Origin: a virus
Virus record (IMG/VR): IMGVR_UViG_3300022540_000741
Span: 1 to 55,716 of that record
Length of the DNA stretch: 55,716 nucleotides
Reading direction: 5' to 3' (one strand)
The position numbers and the translations under genes are program-made. Shown in pieces: positions 32,995 through 40,624 of the stretch. The notes under the pieces are model-generated. The model was not told the origin of the DNA and did not search any database. It saw nothing but the letters and a program-made list of their open reading frames with translations. Every line of letters begins with the position of its first letter. Positions within the stretch are counted from its first letter, which is position 1.

Positions 32995-34364
32995 AAGGAA
33001 TCACAGACATTATTCGCTATCAGCGAGCAGGAAAGATCCGTCTCGGAACTAGGATCAAGACAGAAAAAAGATGTCGATGTGTTGAAGATGGAAGAGCAAA
33101 TCCAGAATGTAGGATGTGTCTAGGAACTGGATGGATTCATCGTCCGCATGAGGAGGATTATTTTGTTCTGAAGGACAGTCCTGAGCTCATCGAGTTTTAT
33201 CCAGGAGAGCCTAAGCTGCTGCACGTCAAGCTTCCTCTAAGCTATAAGCTGGAGCAGATCTTCTCTCAGGATCTCAAGCGCTATGGAATGGATAAGCTGC
33301 TGTGTAAAGGAGACGGAACTAAAGCTCATTGTGTGGACTTTGATAAAGGAGAGCTAGTGGAAATCGATTGTCCTTGCAACTATCTGGAAGATGGAAAATG
33401 CGGAGCTGCAGCTATCATGAATGTGCGGATCTCAGAGCTTGAAAACAGCATGAGAGTCTATCAGATTTCGACACAGAGCTTCAATTCAATAGTGAACTTG
33501 AACAATGCTATACGTGAAATAATCTGGAGATGCTACTCTAACAAGATCAACATCTCCTCAGTCTTCCTCCAGCTCACAAGAGAGAAAACAAAGACGCAGC
33601 GTTTGACTGGAAAGCAAGTCGCTAAAGGAATCCATTATCCTATGTTCCTGGATCTGGACAAGAGTAAATATAAGTCCTGGGATGATGTCATAAAGACTGC
33701 AGAGCCACTTCCTTTCACAGCTCCTGCGATCCAGCTTCCAGCTCCTGATCTATCAGAAGAAGAAGTGATCCGTCCTGATAATGATGTAATTACAGTAGAA
33801 AAAGAAGAGGAAAAGATTCCAGAAAAAGAAGAAGTGAAGGAAGAGAAAATAGAAGAGAAAGCTAGAGATCCTAAGCTAGTTCCGATAGAAGCTGAAGATG
33901 ATATAGAGGACTCTCCACAGAAAGTAGAGTTTGACAAGCTAGCAGCGCAGCTCAGAGCTACTCTCAATACTCTAGAATTTATGAACATAAAACTTGATCC
34001 AGAAGAAGAGAAAAAGCTCAAAGGAAAGATGACTGTTCATAGCATGAGAGAACTCAATAAGTATTTTGCTGAAAAGCTCGAAGCAGAAACAAAAAAGTCT
34101 GAGAAGAAAGCTGCTAAGAAAAAATCTCCTACAGAGATCTCCGCAAAGAAAGCTCCAGATCAAGATCCAAAAGAGACAGAATTGGATAGGATCAGAACTG
34201 AATTAAATAATCTTGTACATCGTTTATTCGCTGGATATGGATATCAGACTACAGAGGAAGATCAGCAGATGATCATTAATATTAAAACTGAAGAGGATGG
34301 AAAGAAAGCGCTGGAACATTTTAAAGCAAAACTTGAGAGAGCTAAGATAGATAGAGGATATTAA
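32985..34364 (+). CDS. Recombination-directionality-factor-like protein
   Basis: A 459-residue protein. It has a cysteine cluster at residues 30-45 (CRC...CRMC) and AHCVDFDKGELVEIDCPCNYLEDGKC at 115-139, followed by VYQISTQSFNSIVNLNNAIREI, the layout of the RDF-like family found in actinophage and other phage genomes. Known RDFs reverse serine integrases, but no integrase is present here, so another role is likely. Residues 260-400 are an acidic/lysine linker and the end is helical. It overlaps the sigma-like gene by 10 bases. Confidence 0.6.
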   Translation: MPIKGITDIIRYQRAGKIRLGTRIKTEKRCRCVEDGRANPECRMCLGTGWIHRPHEEDYFVLKDSPELIEFYPGEPKLLHVKLPLSYKLEQIFSQDLKRYGMDKLLCKGDGTKAHCVDFDKGELVEIDCPCNYLEDGKCGAAAIMNVRISELENSMRVYQISTQSFNSIVNLNNAIREIIWRCYSNKINISSVFLQLTREKTKTQRLTGKQVAKGIHYPMFLDLDKSKYKSWDDVIKTAEPLPFTAPAIQLPAPDLSEEEVIRPDNDVITVEKEEEKIPEKEEVKEEKIEEKARDPKLVPIEAEDDIEDSPQKVEFDKLAAQLRATLNTLEFMNIKLDPEEEKKLKGKMTVHSMRELNKYFAEKLEAETKKSEKKAAKKKSPTEISAKKAPDQDPKETELDRIRTELNNLVHRLFAGYGYQTTEEDQQMIINIKTEEDGKKALEHFKAKLERAKIDRGY

Positions 34365-34371
34365 AAAATCC

Positions 34372-34400
34372 TTGACATCAAATTTACCCTAATTTAGAGT
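34372..34400 (+). promoter_or_regulatory. Sigma-70-like promoter of the replication operon
   Basis: TTGACA (34372-34377), a 17-base spacer and TAGAGT (34395-34400), starting eight bases after the previous stop codon. Confidence 0.65.
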
Positions 34401-34585
34401 CTGAGCACTGTGATAGTGAATTCATCTTGTACGACATTGCAATTGAGCGCTCCTTCTTCCTCTGTCTGTAAATTCACTATCTTTAGTTTCGCAAAAGGAG
34501 GAGCGCTTTATTTCTTTTTTAGGAGGATTTTATGCTGCAGAGGAATTCAGATCATGTAGGATCTTGCTACTAAAGGATTCTCCTA
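34401..34585 (+). promoter_or_regulatory. Structured leader with antisense segment
   Basis: GATAGTGAATT (34412-34422) pairs perfectly with AATTCACTATC (34471-34481), enclosing a 48-base loop. That loop carries TCTTGTACGACATTGCAAT (34425-34443), perfectly complementary to 11566-11584, and AGCGCTCC (34446-34453), which can pair with GGAGCGCT (34500-34507). The second pairing crosses the first, giving a pseudoknot or a switch. A tiny gene with AGGAGG follows at 34532. Confidence 0.6.
34532..34573 (+). CDS. Thirteen-residue minigene in the leader
   Basis: AGGAGGATTTT directly precedes ATG 34532, giving MLQRNSDHVGSCY and stop. The strong ribosome site and the next gene 13 bases on suggest translation coupling or a leader peptide. 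Confidence 0.4.
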   Translation: MLQRNSDHVGSCY

Positions 34586-35320
34586 ATGGCAAGAGGACGC
34601 ATGATGGATAGACGTATCAGTAAATCTAAAAAATTAGCAGCACTAAAAACAGACAAAGCTAGACTCCTATATCACATGATCTATCCACACGTGGATCGTG
34701 AAGGACGCTACTCAGGAGATCCTCTGGATATAAAAGAGGATTGTGTTCCTAGATTAAAATATTCAGTTAAGAAAATTGCAGAATGTTTAGTGGATATGGA
34801 TGATGTTGAGCTCCTCACTTTATATGCAGTGAAGGATATTCCTTATCTACAAATGGAGCGCTTTCTTGATTTTCAAACTATAAGAAAAGATAGAGAAGCA
34901 GAATCTGTTATTCCTCCTTATGGAAAGAGAACTCCTGCTCTACTCCAGCAGTACTCCAGGAGTACTCCTCTCTTAAGTTTAAAGTTAAGTTTAAGTTTAA
35001 GGAAGGAAGGAAGGAAGGAAGATAAGCAGATGTTTTTTTCCTTTGAGGATGCTAAGTGGATCAACATCAAAGAAGAGCATATCAAAGGATGGAAGCAAGC
35101 TTATCCTGCGTGTGACATTATCATAGAGCTCTATAAGATGCGTGAATGGTTACTCGCTAATCCAGCTCAAGCTAAATCCAACTACAGGAGATTCATTGTC
35201 AACTGGCTTACTTCGCAGCAGAATAAAGGAGGAACAAAAGGAATTGATAAGCAGAGATTCTCAGGAATTAAGGAATGGTATGAAGGAGAACTAGAGAAAG
35301 GAACTCATGAAGCAAAATGA
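34586..35320 (+). CDS. Replication initiator-like protein (lambda O / DnaT-like)
   Basis: A 244-residue protein. The N-terminal half (KLAALKTDKARLLYHMIYPHVDREGRYSGDP) matches helix-turn-helix initiators of phage replication. The C-terminal WKQAYPACDIIIELYKMREWLLANPAQAKSNYRRFIVNWL (about 170-215) is a DnaT-like helical domain. It would bind the origin and recruit the loader encoded next. A basic, low-complexity linker near residues 115-150 coincides with iteron-like repeats in the DNA, as in lambda O. It overlaps the next gene by 14 bases. Confidence 0.75.
   Translation: MARGRMMDRRISKSKKLAALKTDKARLLYHMIYPHVDREGRYSGDPLDIKEDCVPRLKYSVKKIAECLVDMDDVELLTLYAVKDIPYLQMERFLDFQTIRKDREAESVIPPYGKRTPALLQQYSRSTPLLSLKLSLSLRKEGRKEDKQMFFSFEDAKWINIKEEHIKGWKQAYPACDIIIELYKMREWLLANPAQAKSNYRRFIVNWLTSQQNKGGTKGIDKQRFSGIKEWYEGELEKGTHEAK
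34941..35020 (+). other. Candidate replication origin inside the initiator gene
   Basis: Three TACTCC repeats at an 11-base spacing (34941, 34952, 34963) overlap a palindrome AGTACTCC-A-GGAGTACT (34950-34966). They are followed by an AT-rich TTAAGTTTAAAGTTAAG tract (about 34973-35000) and five GGAA repeats. Iterons plus an unwinding tract within the initiator gene is the lambda arrangement. Confidence 0.5.
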
Positions 35321-35774
35321 TCTAAAGGATTTTTCTGTGCTGATGGCAGCGCTGGAAGAAATGTTCTCTGATGTTCCGATATCGAAAGAAAGAGTAGGAT
35401 TATATTTCAATCTTCTCAGAGATATTAAAATAGAGCTGATCAGAGAAGGAGTGATAAAAGTTCTTATGACAAGAAAGTATAATGGTCTTCCTAAACCAGC
35501 AGATATTAGAGATGCTGCGCTCGGAGCTATGGAAGACAAAGCGCTCCTGGCATGGAATCAAATTATATCAAGATCCTGGGGATCAGAACATCCTAAATTT
35601 GAAGATCCAATGGTGAAAGAAGTTATAGATAAAGCTTTTGGAGGATGGACTGCTTTCATGAATGAAGATCATCCTGGAGATAGGAAACACTTCCTAGAGT
35701 GTTACAGGATCTACAGAACAGAAAAAGAAATGAAGCAGCTCATGACATCAAGAATAAAACTTTTGGAAAAATAA
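35307..35774 (+). CDS. Helicase-loader-like protein (lambda P / G39P-like)
   Basis: A 155-residue protein following the initiator. The first half (LMAALEEMFSDVPISKERVGLYFNLLRDI, GLPKPADIRDAAL) resembles the N-terminal helical domain of phage helicase loaders such as SPP1 G39P. It would bring host replicative helicase to the origin. There is no polymerase gene, so host replication proteins are needed. Assigned by position and pattern. Confidence 0.62.
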   Translation: MKQNDLKDFSVLMAALEEMFSDVPISKERVGLYFNLLRDIKIELIREGVIKVLMTRKYNGLPKPADIRDAALGAMEDKALLAWNQIISRSWGSEHPKFEDPMVKEVIDKAFGGWTAFMNEDHPGDRKHFLECYRIYRTEKEMKQLMTSRIKLLEK

Positions 35775-35775
35775 A

Positions 35776-35864
35776 TGGTGCAGTACTCTGGATGAGATAT
35801 TCTCTCTCCTCTTGCATCGCTCATCTTGATAATGAGGCTTTGAAGAAAAGGAGTACTGCAGCCA
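35776..35864 (+). promoter_or_regulatory. Hairpin leader with 10-13 bp closing stem
   Basis: TGCAGTACTC (35779-35788) pairs perfectly with GAGTACTGCA (35851-35860), and the stem extends by TGG/CCA past one bulged base. Inside, GATGAG (35791-35796) pairs with CTCATC (35820-35825). The AGTACTC word is shared with the iterons at 34950, so this could also be a second initiator binding site. No promoter is visible. Confidence 0.5.
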
Positions 35865-35883
35865 AAATTTAAAGGAGGATTTT

Positions 35884-36366
35884 ATGACAAAAATGCACGA
35901 AACAGCTTTTGAAGATTTAACTAGTCGTGATAAGGAGCTCTATACGAAATTCGCTGAAGTCCTTGCTGCTGCACTGATGAGAACTGTAGATCTAAAAGAA
36001 GCGAAGTATAAGCTCGATGCGCTGCTAAGACTCTCTGAAGAGGAAGAGAGAGTAGAAAAAGATAGAGTAGGAAAGCTTAGTGATCTAATAGCAGATGCAA
36101 GAAAAAAGTTGATGGAAGCGCCTCACTGGAAAGAGCGGATGAGCAAAATGTTTCCTACTGTAATTCAAGCGCTCAAGGATTATCATGAAGACAAAGCTAA
36201 AAAAGGAAGCTCGATTCTAGCGATCTATTTAAATAATGACTATAGAGATTTATCACAAGCTGAAGCTGAAGAACATGGACTCAAAAAAGGATGGACACAC
36301 AAAGAAAGAACTGGAATTAGACTGATCGCATTTACAGTCGATACTAGAGAAAGAGAAATTATATAA
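35884..36366 (+). CDS. Hypothetical protein
   Basis: A 160-residue helical protein with AAGGAGGATTTT. TFEDLTSRDKELY-type start, then LKEAKYKLDALLRLSEEEERVEK. Not recognised; it follows the replication genes and may belong to that set. Its stop codon lies inside a 12-bp inverted repeat. Confidence 0.55.
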   Translation: MTKMHETAFEDLTSRDKELYTKFAEVLAAALMRTVDLKEAKYKLDALLRLSEEEERVEKDRVGKLSDLIADARKKLMEAPHWKERMSKMFPTVIQALKDYHEDKAKKGSSILAIYLNNDYRDLSQAEAEEHGLKKGWTHKERTGIRLIAFTVDTREREII

Positions 36367-36386
36367 ACTTTTATGTTTATATAATT
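36357..36386 (+). repeat. Perfect 12-bp inverted repeat
   Basis: AATTATATAAAC (36357-36368), loop TTTTAT, GTTTATATAATT (36375-36386). The repeat overlaps a stop codon and lies 22 bases before the next start. It could be an operator, an attenuating hairpin or an RNA stability element. Confidence 0.7.
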
Positions 36387-36408
36387 ACTCTTTATTGAGG
36401 AGGATTCT

Positions 36409-36642
36409 ATGAAATTATTTACTGTGAAAGGAGACAGGAGCAGCTTCGTATTCAAGGAATCTAAGCAAGTCTTTCCTATGGTGAGAGCGGAGATCACAGC
36501 TCATATCATATTTGAATTCACTCCTACGGCACTTTTAGAATGGAACAGACTCAGTGAGGAGGATAAGAAGCATCTGATTCGCACAGTAGCACAGAAGGAG
36601 CTCAAAATTGAGGATCTAAGAGTAGGAATTATCGATGAATGA
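36409..36642 (+). CDS. Small hypothetical protein
   Basis: A 77-residue alpha/beta protein with GAGGAGGATTCT. It contains FEFTPTALLEWNRLSEEDKKHLIRTVAQKEL, a helical pair. Not recognised. It overlaps the next gene by eight bases. Confidence 0.55.
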   Translation: MKLFTVKGDRSSFVFKESKQVFPMVRAEITAHIIFEFTPTALLEWNRLSEEDKKHLIRTVAQKELKIEDLRVGIIDE

Positions 36643-36889
36643 ACATAATAAAATAGAAAAAATAGACTGGAGCGGAGCGCAGACTCTCATCACTGGAGCG
36701 TGCTGCTTAGTCTTCCTGGTCATTGGATTGATGATAGGAGCAGGAATCACTCAAAAGAATGTGGATCGTAGAATAGAGAAAGCTCAGAAAGAAATCAGAT
36801 CCGAGATCCAGAAGATAGAGGAAGAGAAACAAATCGAGCTGGATCGATTATCGGATCTTGTAGAAAAACATCTTAAAGGAGGAATCTAA
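36635..36889 (+). CDS. Small membrane protein with coiled coil
   Basis: An 84-residue protein with one transmembrane helix (about 16-38, TLITGACCLVFLVIGLMIGA) and a charged helical tail (IEKAQKEIRSEIQKIEEEKQ). It would be anchored in the inner membrane. The role is unknown; distance from the lysis genes makes a spanin role unlikely. Confidence 0.6.
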   Translation: MNEHNKIEKIDWSGAQTLITGACCLVFLVIGLMIGAGITQKNVDRRIEKAQKEIRSEIQKIEEEKQIELDRLSDLVEKHLKGGI

Positions 36890-37117
36890 ATGGGATCACA
36901 AACATTATTAAAAACGCAGCTCACAGAAGAGCTGGAAATAGTTTTTAAAGCTAGGATCTCTCACTTGAAAGATGAGATAGGAAGAAGAAAGAGAACTCCA
37001 TATCGAGATCCAGCAGTCCAGAAAGTAGAGCTGGCAAAATACAACTTCAAATTATCTGTAGCGATTATTGCACTGGATCAGATCCTGGATCTAATAAGAG
37101 ATCATGTCCACGTGTGA
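36890..37117 (+). CDS. Small hypothetical protein
   Basis: A 75-residue helical basic protein directly after the previous stop, with AAAGGAGGAATCTAA before the ATG. It has KARISHLKDEIGRRKRTPYRDP. Not recognised. Confidence 0.55.
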   Translation: MGSQTLLKTQLTEELEIVFKARISHLKDEIGRRKRTPYRDPAVQKVELAKYNFKLSVAIIALDQILDLIRDHVHV

Positions 37118-37291
37118 ATGAAGATGAACAAAGTATCTATAAGCGATTATTCAGTCACTATAGTCCAGACAGACGATAAAAAATTTCTTTTAATAAACAA
37201 GCAGGAACAGACACGCATAGCTAACACAATCGATGAGCTCTGTAAGATCCTGAAAGCGATGTTTAAAAAAGAAGGAGCTGAAGATGAATGA
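37118..37291 (+). CDS. Small hypothetical protein
   Basis: A 57-residue protein starting right after the previous stop. It has an alpha/beta pattern (VSISDYSVTIVQTDDKKFLL, IDELCKILKAMFKKEG). It overlaps the next gene by eight bases. The function is unknown. Confidence 0.5.
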   Translation: MKMNKVSISDYSVTIVQTDDKKFLLINKQEQTRIANTIDELCKILKAMFKKEGAEDE

Positions 37292-37487
37292 AAAAGAAAT
37301 GAAAAAATGGATAGACAATGCTACTTATAATGAGCTTCTTTTTCGATGGAGAACTGCTCCATCAGGAGATCCTTTTTTCCAGGGAGAAATCGGAGATTAT
37401 TATGCTGAAGTCATGAAGAAGAAGAGAGCGCAAATAGGAGATGCAGAACACGTGAGAGCTAGTAAGGAGATCGGATGGAAACATTAA
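37284..37487 (+). CDS. Small hypothetical protein (NELLFRWR motif)
   Basis: A 67-residue protein with a MKKWIDNATYNELLFRWRTAPSGDPFFQG start, seen in small phage proteins with unknown function. AGGAGCTG precedes the ATG. It overlaps the methyltransferase-like gene by 13 bases. Confidence 0.6.
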   Translation: MNEKEMKKWIDNATYNELLFRWRTAPSGDPFFQGEIGDYYAEVMKKKRAQIGDAEHVRASKEIGWKH

Positions 37488-38110
37488 AAGCTTTTAGTAT
37501 GAAGGAGTACTTTCCTGAAGGAATAAAAGGAAAGCGCTTTGAGATCGATCACATAGATCTCGATCAGGATAAAGTAAATAAAAGAAAACTTGGAGCAGCG
37601 CTCCAGAGCTCCTTTTGGTTTAATGAATATCATGATCTAGTTCCTGGAGTTTATACTCGACTGCGTGATAATAAAAAGAGCGAGACTGTCATGACGGATA
37701 CTCCAATGGAGATCAGATCCAACATGTATTTCGTAGCTGCTGCGCATGGAAGAGTGCTTATAGCTGGACTTGGAATAGGATTAATACTGATGAGCATCCA
37801 GGATAAAGAGAATGTGGAATCTATAATTGTAGTTGAGATCCACAAAGAGATCATAGATCTTGTCACAAAGCAGCTTCCACTGAATGACAAAGTGAAGATC
37901 ATCCATGCTGATATATTCAAATTCAATCCTAGAAAAGGAACTAAGTTTGACATTATTTATTTCGATATCTGGAATGACATAGCAGGAGAAAATTATGCTT
38001 CTACAAAGATCCTCCACAGGAAGTACTATCGCTTCCTGAATAGAGAGAATTCTAGAGCGTGGATGGATTCCTGGAGGAGAGAGGACTTCAAAAAAATGAG
38101 CAAGAGATAA
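37475..38110 (+). CDS. Class I SAM-dependent methyltransferase-like protein
   Basis: A 211-residue protein with a Rossmann-type SAM site: VLIAGLGIGL at 94-103, SIIVVEIHKE near 116-125, VKIIHADIFKF near 139-149 and FDIIYFDIWND near 155-165. The shape is nearest to spermidine-synthase-like methyltransferases. No DNA target motif (DPPY or similar) follows, so a protein, small-molecule or polyamine substrate is as likely as DNA. It ends two bases before the next gene. Confidence 0.7.
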   Translation: METLKAFSMKEYFPEGIKGKRFEIDHIDLDQDKVNKRKLGAALQSSFWFNEYHDLVPGVYTRLRDNKKSETVMTDTPMEIRSNMYFVAAAHGRVLIAGLGIGLILMSIQDKENVESIIVVEIHKEIIDLVTKQLPLNDKVKIIHADIFKFNPRKGTKFDIIYFDIWNDIAGENYASTKILHRKYYRFLNRENSRAWMDSWRREDFKKMSKR

Positions 38111-38111
38111 A

Positions 38112-38918
38112 ATGATAGGAGCAGAGCGAGTGGAAATAGCTTTAGAGGAGAGATTCTCAGGAGCTGGATGGGCTTTTTTCAAGCAGTTCCGTCCAATGAC
38201 TAGCTTTGCTGCAACGTATAGCTGCATAGACGCTGTAGCAGTAGGATTGTGGATGAAGAATTATAAGATCCTAGCTTTTGAAATCAAAGTGGAGCGATCA
38301 GATTTCCTAAGAGATGTCGAAGTATTTAATAAGAAGCATAGATACGCTCTAGAAATCAGTCATGAATTTTATTACGTATGCCCCTGGAATCTGATTGATC
38401 GATCTGAGATTCCTGAGATCGCTGGATTGATGTATGTGGACAAGAGCTTCGCTATCAAGAAGAAAAAACCAGCAGTACTGAGAGAGATGGAATCCATTCA
38501 GTTCCAGTTCTTTCAAGCGTTTGCTAAGGAATTTGGAAATACGATCTATCACACAAAAATTCCTATTAAGTACTTAGGAAAGAAGATGACACAGGAACAT
38601 TTCAATGAGCTCCTGGAAGAGAAAAAAGGAGCGGACTGGAAGGAAGAAGTTAAAGATCGAGCAAAAGAGATCCTGAAAGAAAGGAAGCAAAACAAAGCAG
38701 ATCTAGATGAGTTTCTCCAGGAGCTCAAAAGTCTCTGTGGAATGTATGCTGGAAGAACAGATGAAGAAGTATGCTTAGAGATCAAAAGATATTGTGATCT
38801 AGGAAAGAAGCTTTCCACTGATTATGATTTCCTTTATCACTTAAAGCAGCTAAAGGAACACACAGATAAGATCTTAGTGATCATAGAAAGAGAGAAGGAA
38901 GATGAAAGCAAAATTTAA
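38112..38918 (+). CDS. MmcB-like PD-(D/E)XK protein
   Basis: A 268-residue protein. Residues 35-70 (TYSCIDAVAVGLWMKNYKILAFEIKVERSDFLRD) hold the D40 ... E57-x-K59 PD-(D/E)XK site followed by RSDFLRD. PWNLIDRSEIPEIAGLMYVD further on matches the MmcB DNA-repair family. The C-terminal 110 residues are a coiled-coil-like extension. It probably cuts or processes DNA in replication or repair. Confidence 0.72.
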   Translation: MIGAERVEIALEERFSGAGWAFFKQFRPMTSFAATYSCIDAVAVGLWMKNYKILAFEIKVERSDFLRDVEVFNKKHRYALEISHEFYYVCPWNLIDRSEIPEIAGLMYVDKSFAIKKKKPAVLREMESIQFQFFQAFAKEFGNTIYHTKIPIKYLGKKMTQEHFNELLEEKKGADWKEEVKDRAKEILKERKQNKADLDEFLQELKSLCGMYAGRTDEEVCLEIKRYCDLGKKLSTDYDFLYHLKQLKEHTDKILVIIEREKEDESKI

Positions 38919-39342
38919 TATTAAAAATTACACGACTGAAGTTCCAGCAGACAGGAGCATCCTAGAAATAGAGAAGCTGCTCACGCTCTTTGGAGCTGCA
39001 GCAATCATCAAAGAATACACTCCTGATCAAAGAGTCCACAGTCTATCATTCAAGCTCCAGGATGAAGCGTTCAAGCTTCCATCAAATGTTGAAGGAGTGG
39101 AGAAGATCTTGTTTGAAGGAATCCGAGCTCAAAGAGATTCAGAGAAAAGAAGAGCGGACAAAGCTTATAGAGTAGCGTGGAGAATATTAAAGGACTGGAC
39201 TCATGCGCAGCTCAGTCTCATAGCATCAGGACAAGCTCAAGCACTGGAGATCTTCCTTCCATATATGTTTGATGGCAAGATTACTTTCTTTCAGAAATAT
39301 ATGGAAGGAAAATTATTGACTGCAAAAAAGGAGAAGCGATGA
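38902..39342 (+). CDS. Conserved phage protein (AYRVAWRILKDW motif)
   Basis: A 146-residue protein of a type common in replication regions of phages: KNYTTEVPADRSILEIEKLLTLFGAAAI near the start, LPSNVEGVEKIL, and AYRVAWRILKDWTHAQLSLIASGQAQALEIFLPYM. The role is unknown. It overlaps the previous gene by 17 bases and the next by four. Confidence 0.65.
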   Translation: MKAKFNIKNYTTEVPADRSILEIEKLLTLFGAAAIIKEYTPDQRVHSLSFKLQDEAFKLPSNVEGVEKILFEGIRAQRDSEKRRADKAYRVAWRILKDWTHAQLSLIASGQAQALEIFLPYMFDGKITFFQKYMEGKLLTAKKEKR

Positions 39343-39635
39343 GAAAAAGAAAAAAGATCGCAACTATAGAAGTTCCTTTATATGAACATGGAGAGCGAGA
39401 ATTATTTCTTAAAGTAGCTTTAGTTGAAGCGGAGTGCGGAGGAATTAAAATGGACATCACTTATTCTGGAGCAGGACTACATTTTCACATAGATAAGAAA
39501 TATTATCTGATCCACTTTAATGAAATAATCGAAGCAGTTTATACTGAATTACTTACTTCAGGAAAAGTGAGTCAACTTCCAGAGCGATCTCAAAAGGAGA
39601 AAAAATTATGGAAAGAGAAACATACTGGAAAGTAG
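39339..39635 (+). CDS. Small hypothetical protein
   Basis: A 98-residue beta-rich protein (IEVPLYEHGERELFLKVALVEAECGGIKM) with a basic C-terminal tail. Not recognised. It overlaps the following gene by 28 bases, which is a long overlap for this genome, so its end may be unstructured. Confidence 0.5.
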   Translation: MRKRKKIATIEVPLYEHGERELFLKVALVEAECGGIKMDITYSGAGLHFHIDKKYYLIHFNEIIEAVYTELLTSGKVSQLPERSQKEKKLWKEKHTGK

Positions 39636-40375
39636 AGGATATGGCAATCGGAGATTTTGTTGAAGTTCAAGTTATGAATAAGAAAGGAGATAGGAATCTC
39701 GATGGAATGATCCTCAGAGGAATAATCAAAGAATTATCTCCATCTCATAATATGGTTAAGCTGCATACAGAATGGTGCTGTCACACAAAGGATAAACTCC
39801 TGAAGCATATTCCTAAAGTCCAATTGGTCACGCTGCACAGAAAGGAGCAATTAGCTCAATTAGATTACTGGGGAAGTGAATGTCGAAAACATGCAGAGGA
39901 ACATGACTATTCTTGCGAGACAGGATGTCCTCATCAACAGCGCTGCGAGCTAGCATATCAGCTAATACAAAAGAGGATACAGAAGGATCTTGTTAAGCTT
40001 CATGACGCTAATATCAAATGGATTGAAGACATGATTGAGATAGTCCTGGAAAGTGTTTCTTGTGATCATTCCATAGATGAAGATGGAGCAGGAAAGCCTT
40101 ATGAAGATGTCATTTATAATTTGAATTATGAACAAGATGTTATCAAAAAATGTATCGAAGCGATTCCAGAAGTGGAGCTGAAGCTGGAAGTAGATGATGA
40201 ATTCATGGAAGAGAAAGCGAGACTCATTGTTCAAAATCTATACATGTTTATAATGGATAAAAAATCACATTATATTCCAAGTGCATCTGAAATGAAACAT
40301 TACAACATAAAGATGAAAGTAGCGAGAAATTTCCTCCGCTTAATCATCGATGAGTTAGGACAAAAGATAAAGTGA
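39608..40375 (+). CDS. Hypothetical protein with small-barrel start and Cys/His cluster
   Basis: A 255-residue protein. Residues 10-60 look like a small barrel (VEDMAIGDFVEVQVMNKKGD), with WCCHTKDKLLKHIPKVQLV. Then comes CRKHAEEHDYSCETGCPHQQRC (about 92-113), a metal-binding type cluster, followed by a helical second half. No family recognised. Confidence 0.5.
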   Translation: MERETYWKVEDMAIGDFVEVQVMNKKGDRNLDGMILRGIIKELSPSHNMVKLHTEWCCHTKDKLLKHIPKVQLVTLHRKEQLAQLDYWGSECRKHAEEHDYSCETGCPHQQRCELAYQLIQKRIQKDLVKLHDANIKWIEDMIEIVLESVSCDHSIDEDGAGKPYEDVIYNLNYEQDVIKKCIEAIPEVELKLEVDDEFMEEKARLIVQNLYMFIMDKKSHYIPSASEMKHYNIKMKVARNFLRLIIDELGQKIK

Positions 40376-40382
40376 GAAGTGG

Positions 40383-40610
40383 ATGAAACTCATAGAAAAA
40401 ATAAATCAACATAGAAGAGATTTTACTGGCAAGTATCAGTGTGAAGGATGCGGAGAAATAGAAGTGCATCCTGCTTGTTATGATGACAGGAATTTCCATG
40501 ACAATGTAGCTCCTAGTTGGAAATGTAAAAAGTGTGGAAAAAGCACGCTTGATATCAAAGGAAAATCAGAGTTTGTTCCTACAAAATATAATGATCTTAA
40601 AATTGTTTAA
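40383..40610 (+). CDS. Small zinc-ribbon protein
   Basis: A 75-residue protein with CEGCGEIEVHPACYDD (residues 20-35) and CKKCG (48-52), the pattern of phage zinc ribbons that follow a FHDNVAPSWKCKKCGKST module. Probably a small regulator or adaptor. Confidence 0.65.
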   Translation: MKLIEKINQHRRDFTGKYQCEGCGEIEVHPACYDDRNFHDNVAPSWKCKKCGKSTLDIKGKSEFVPTKYNDLKIV

Positions 40611-40624
40611 AAGGAGGAATCCAA

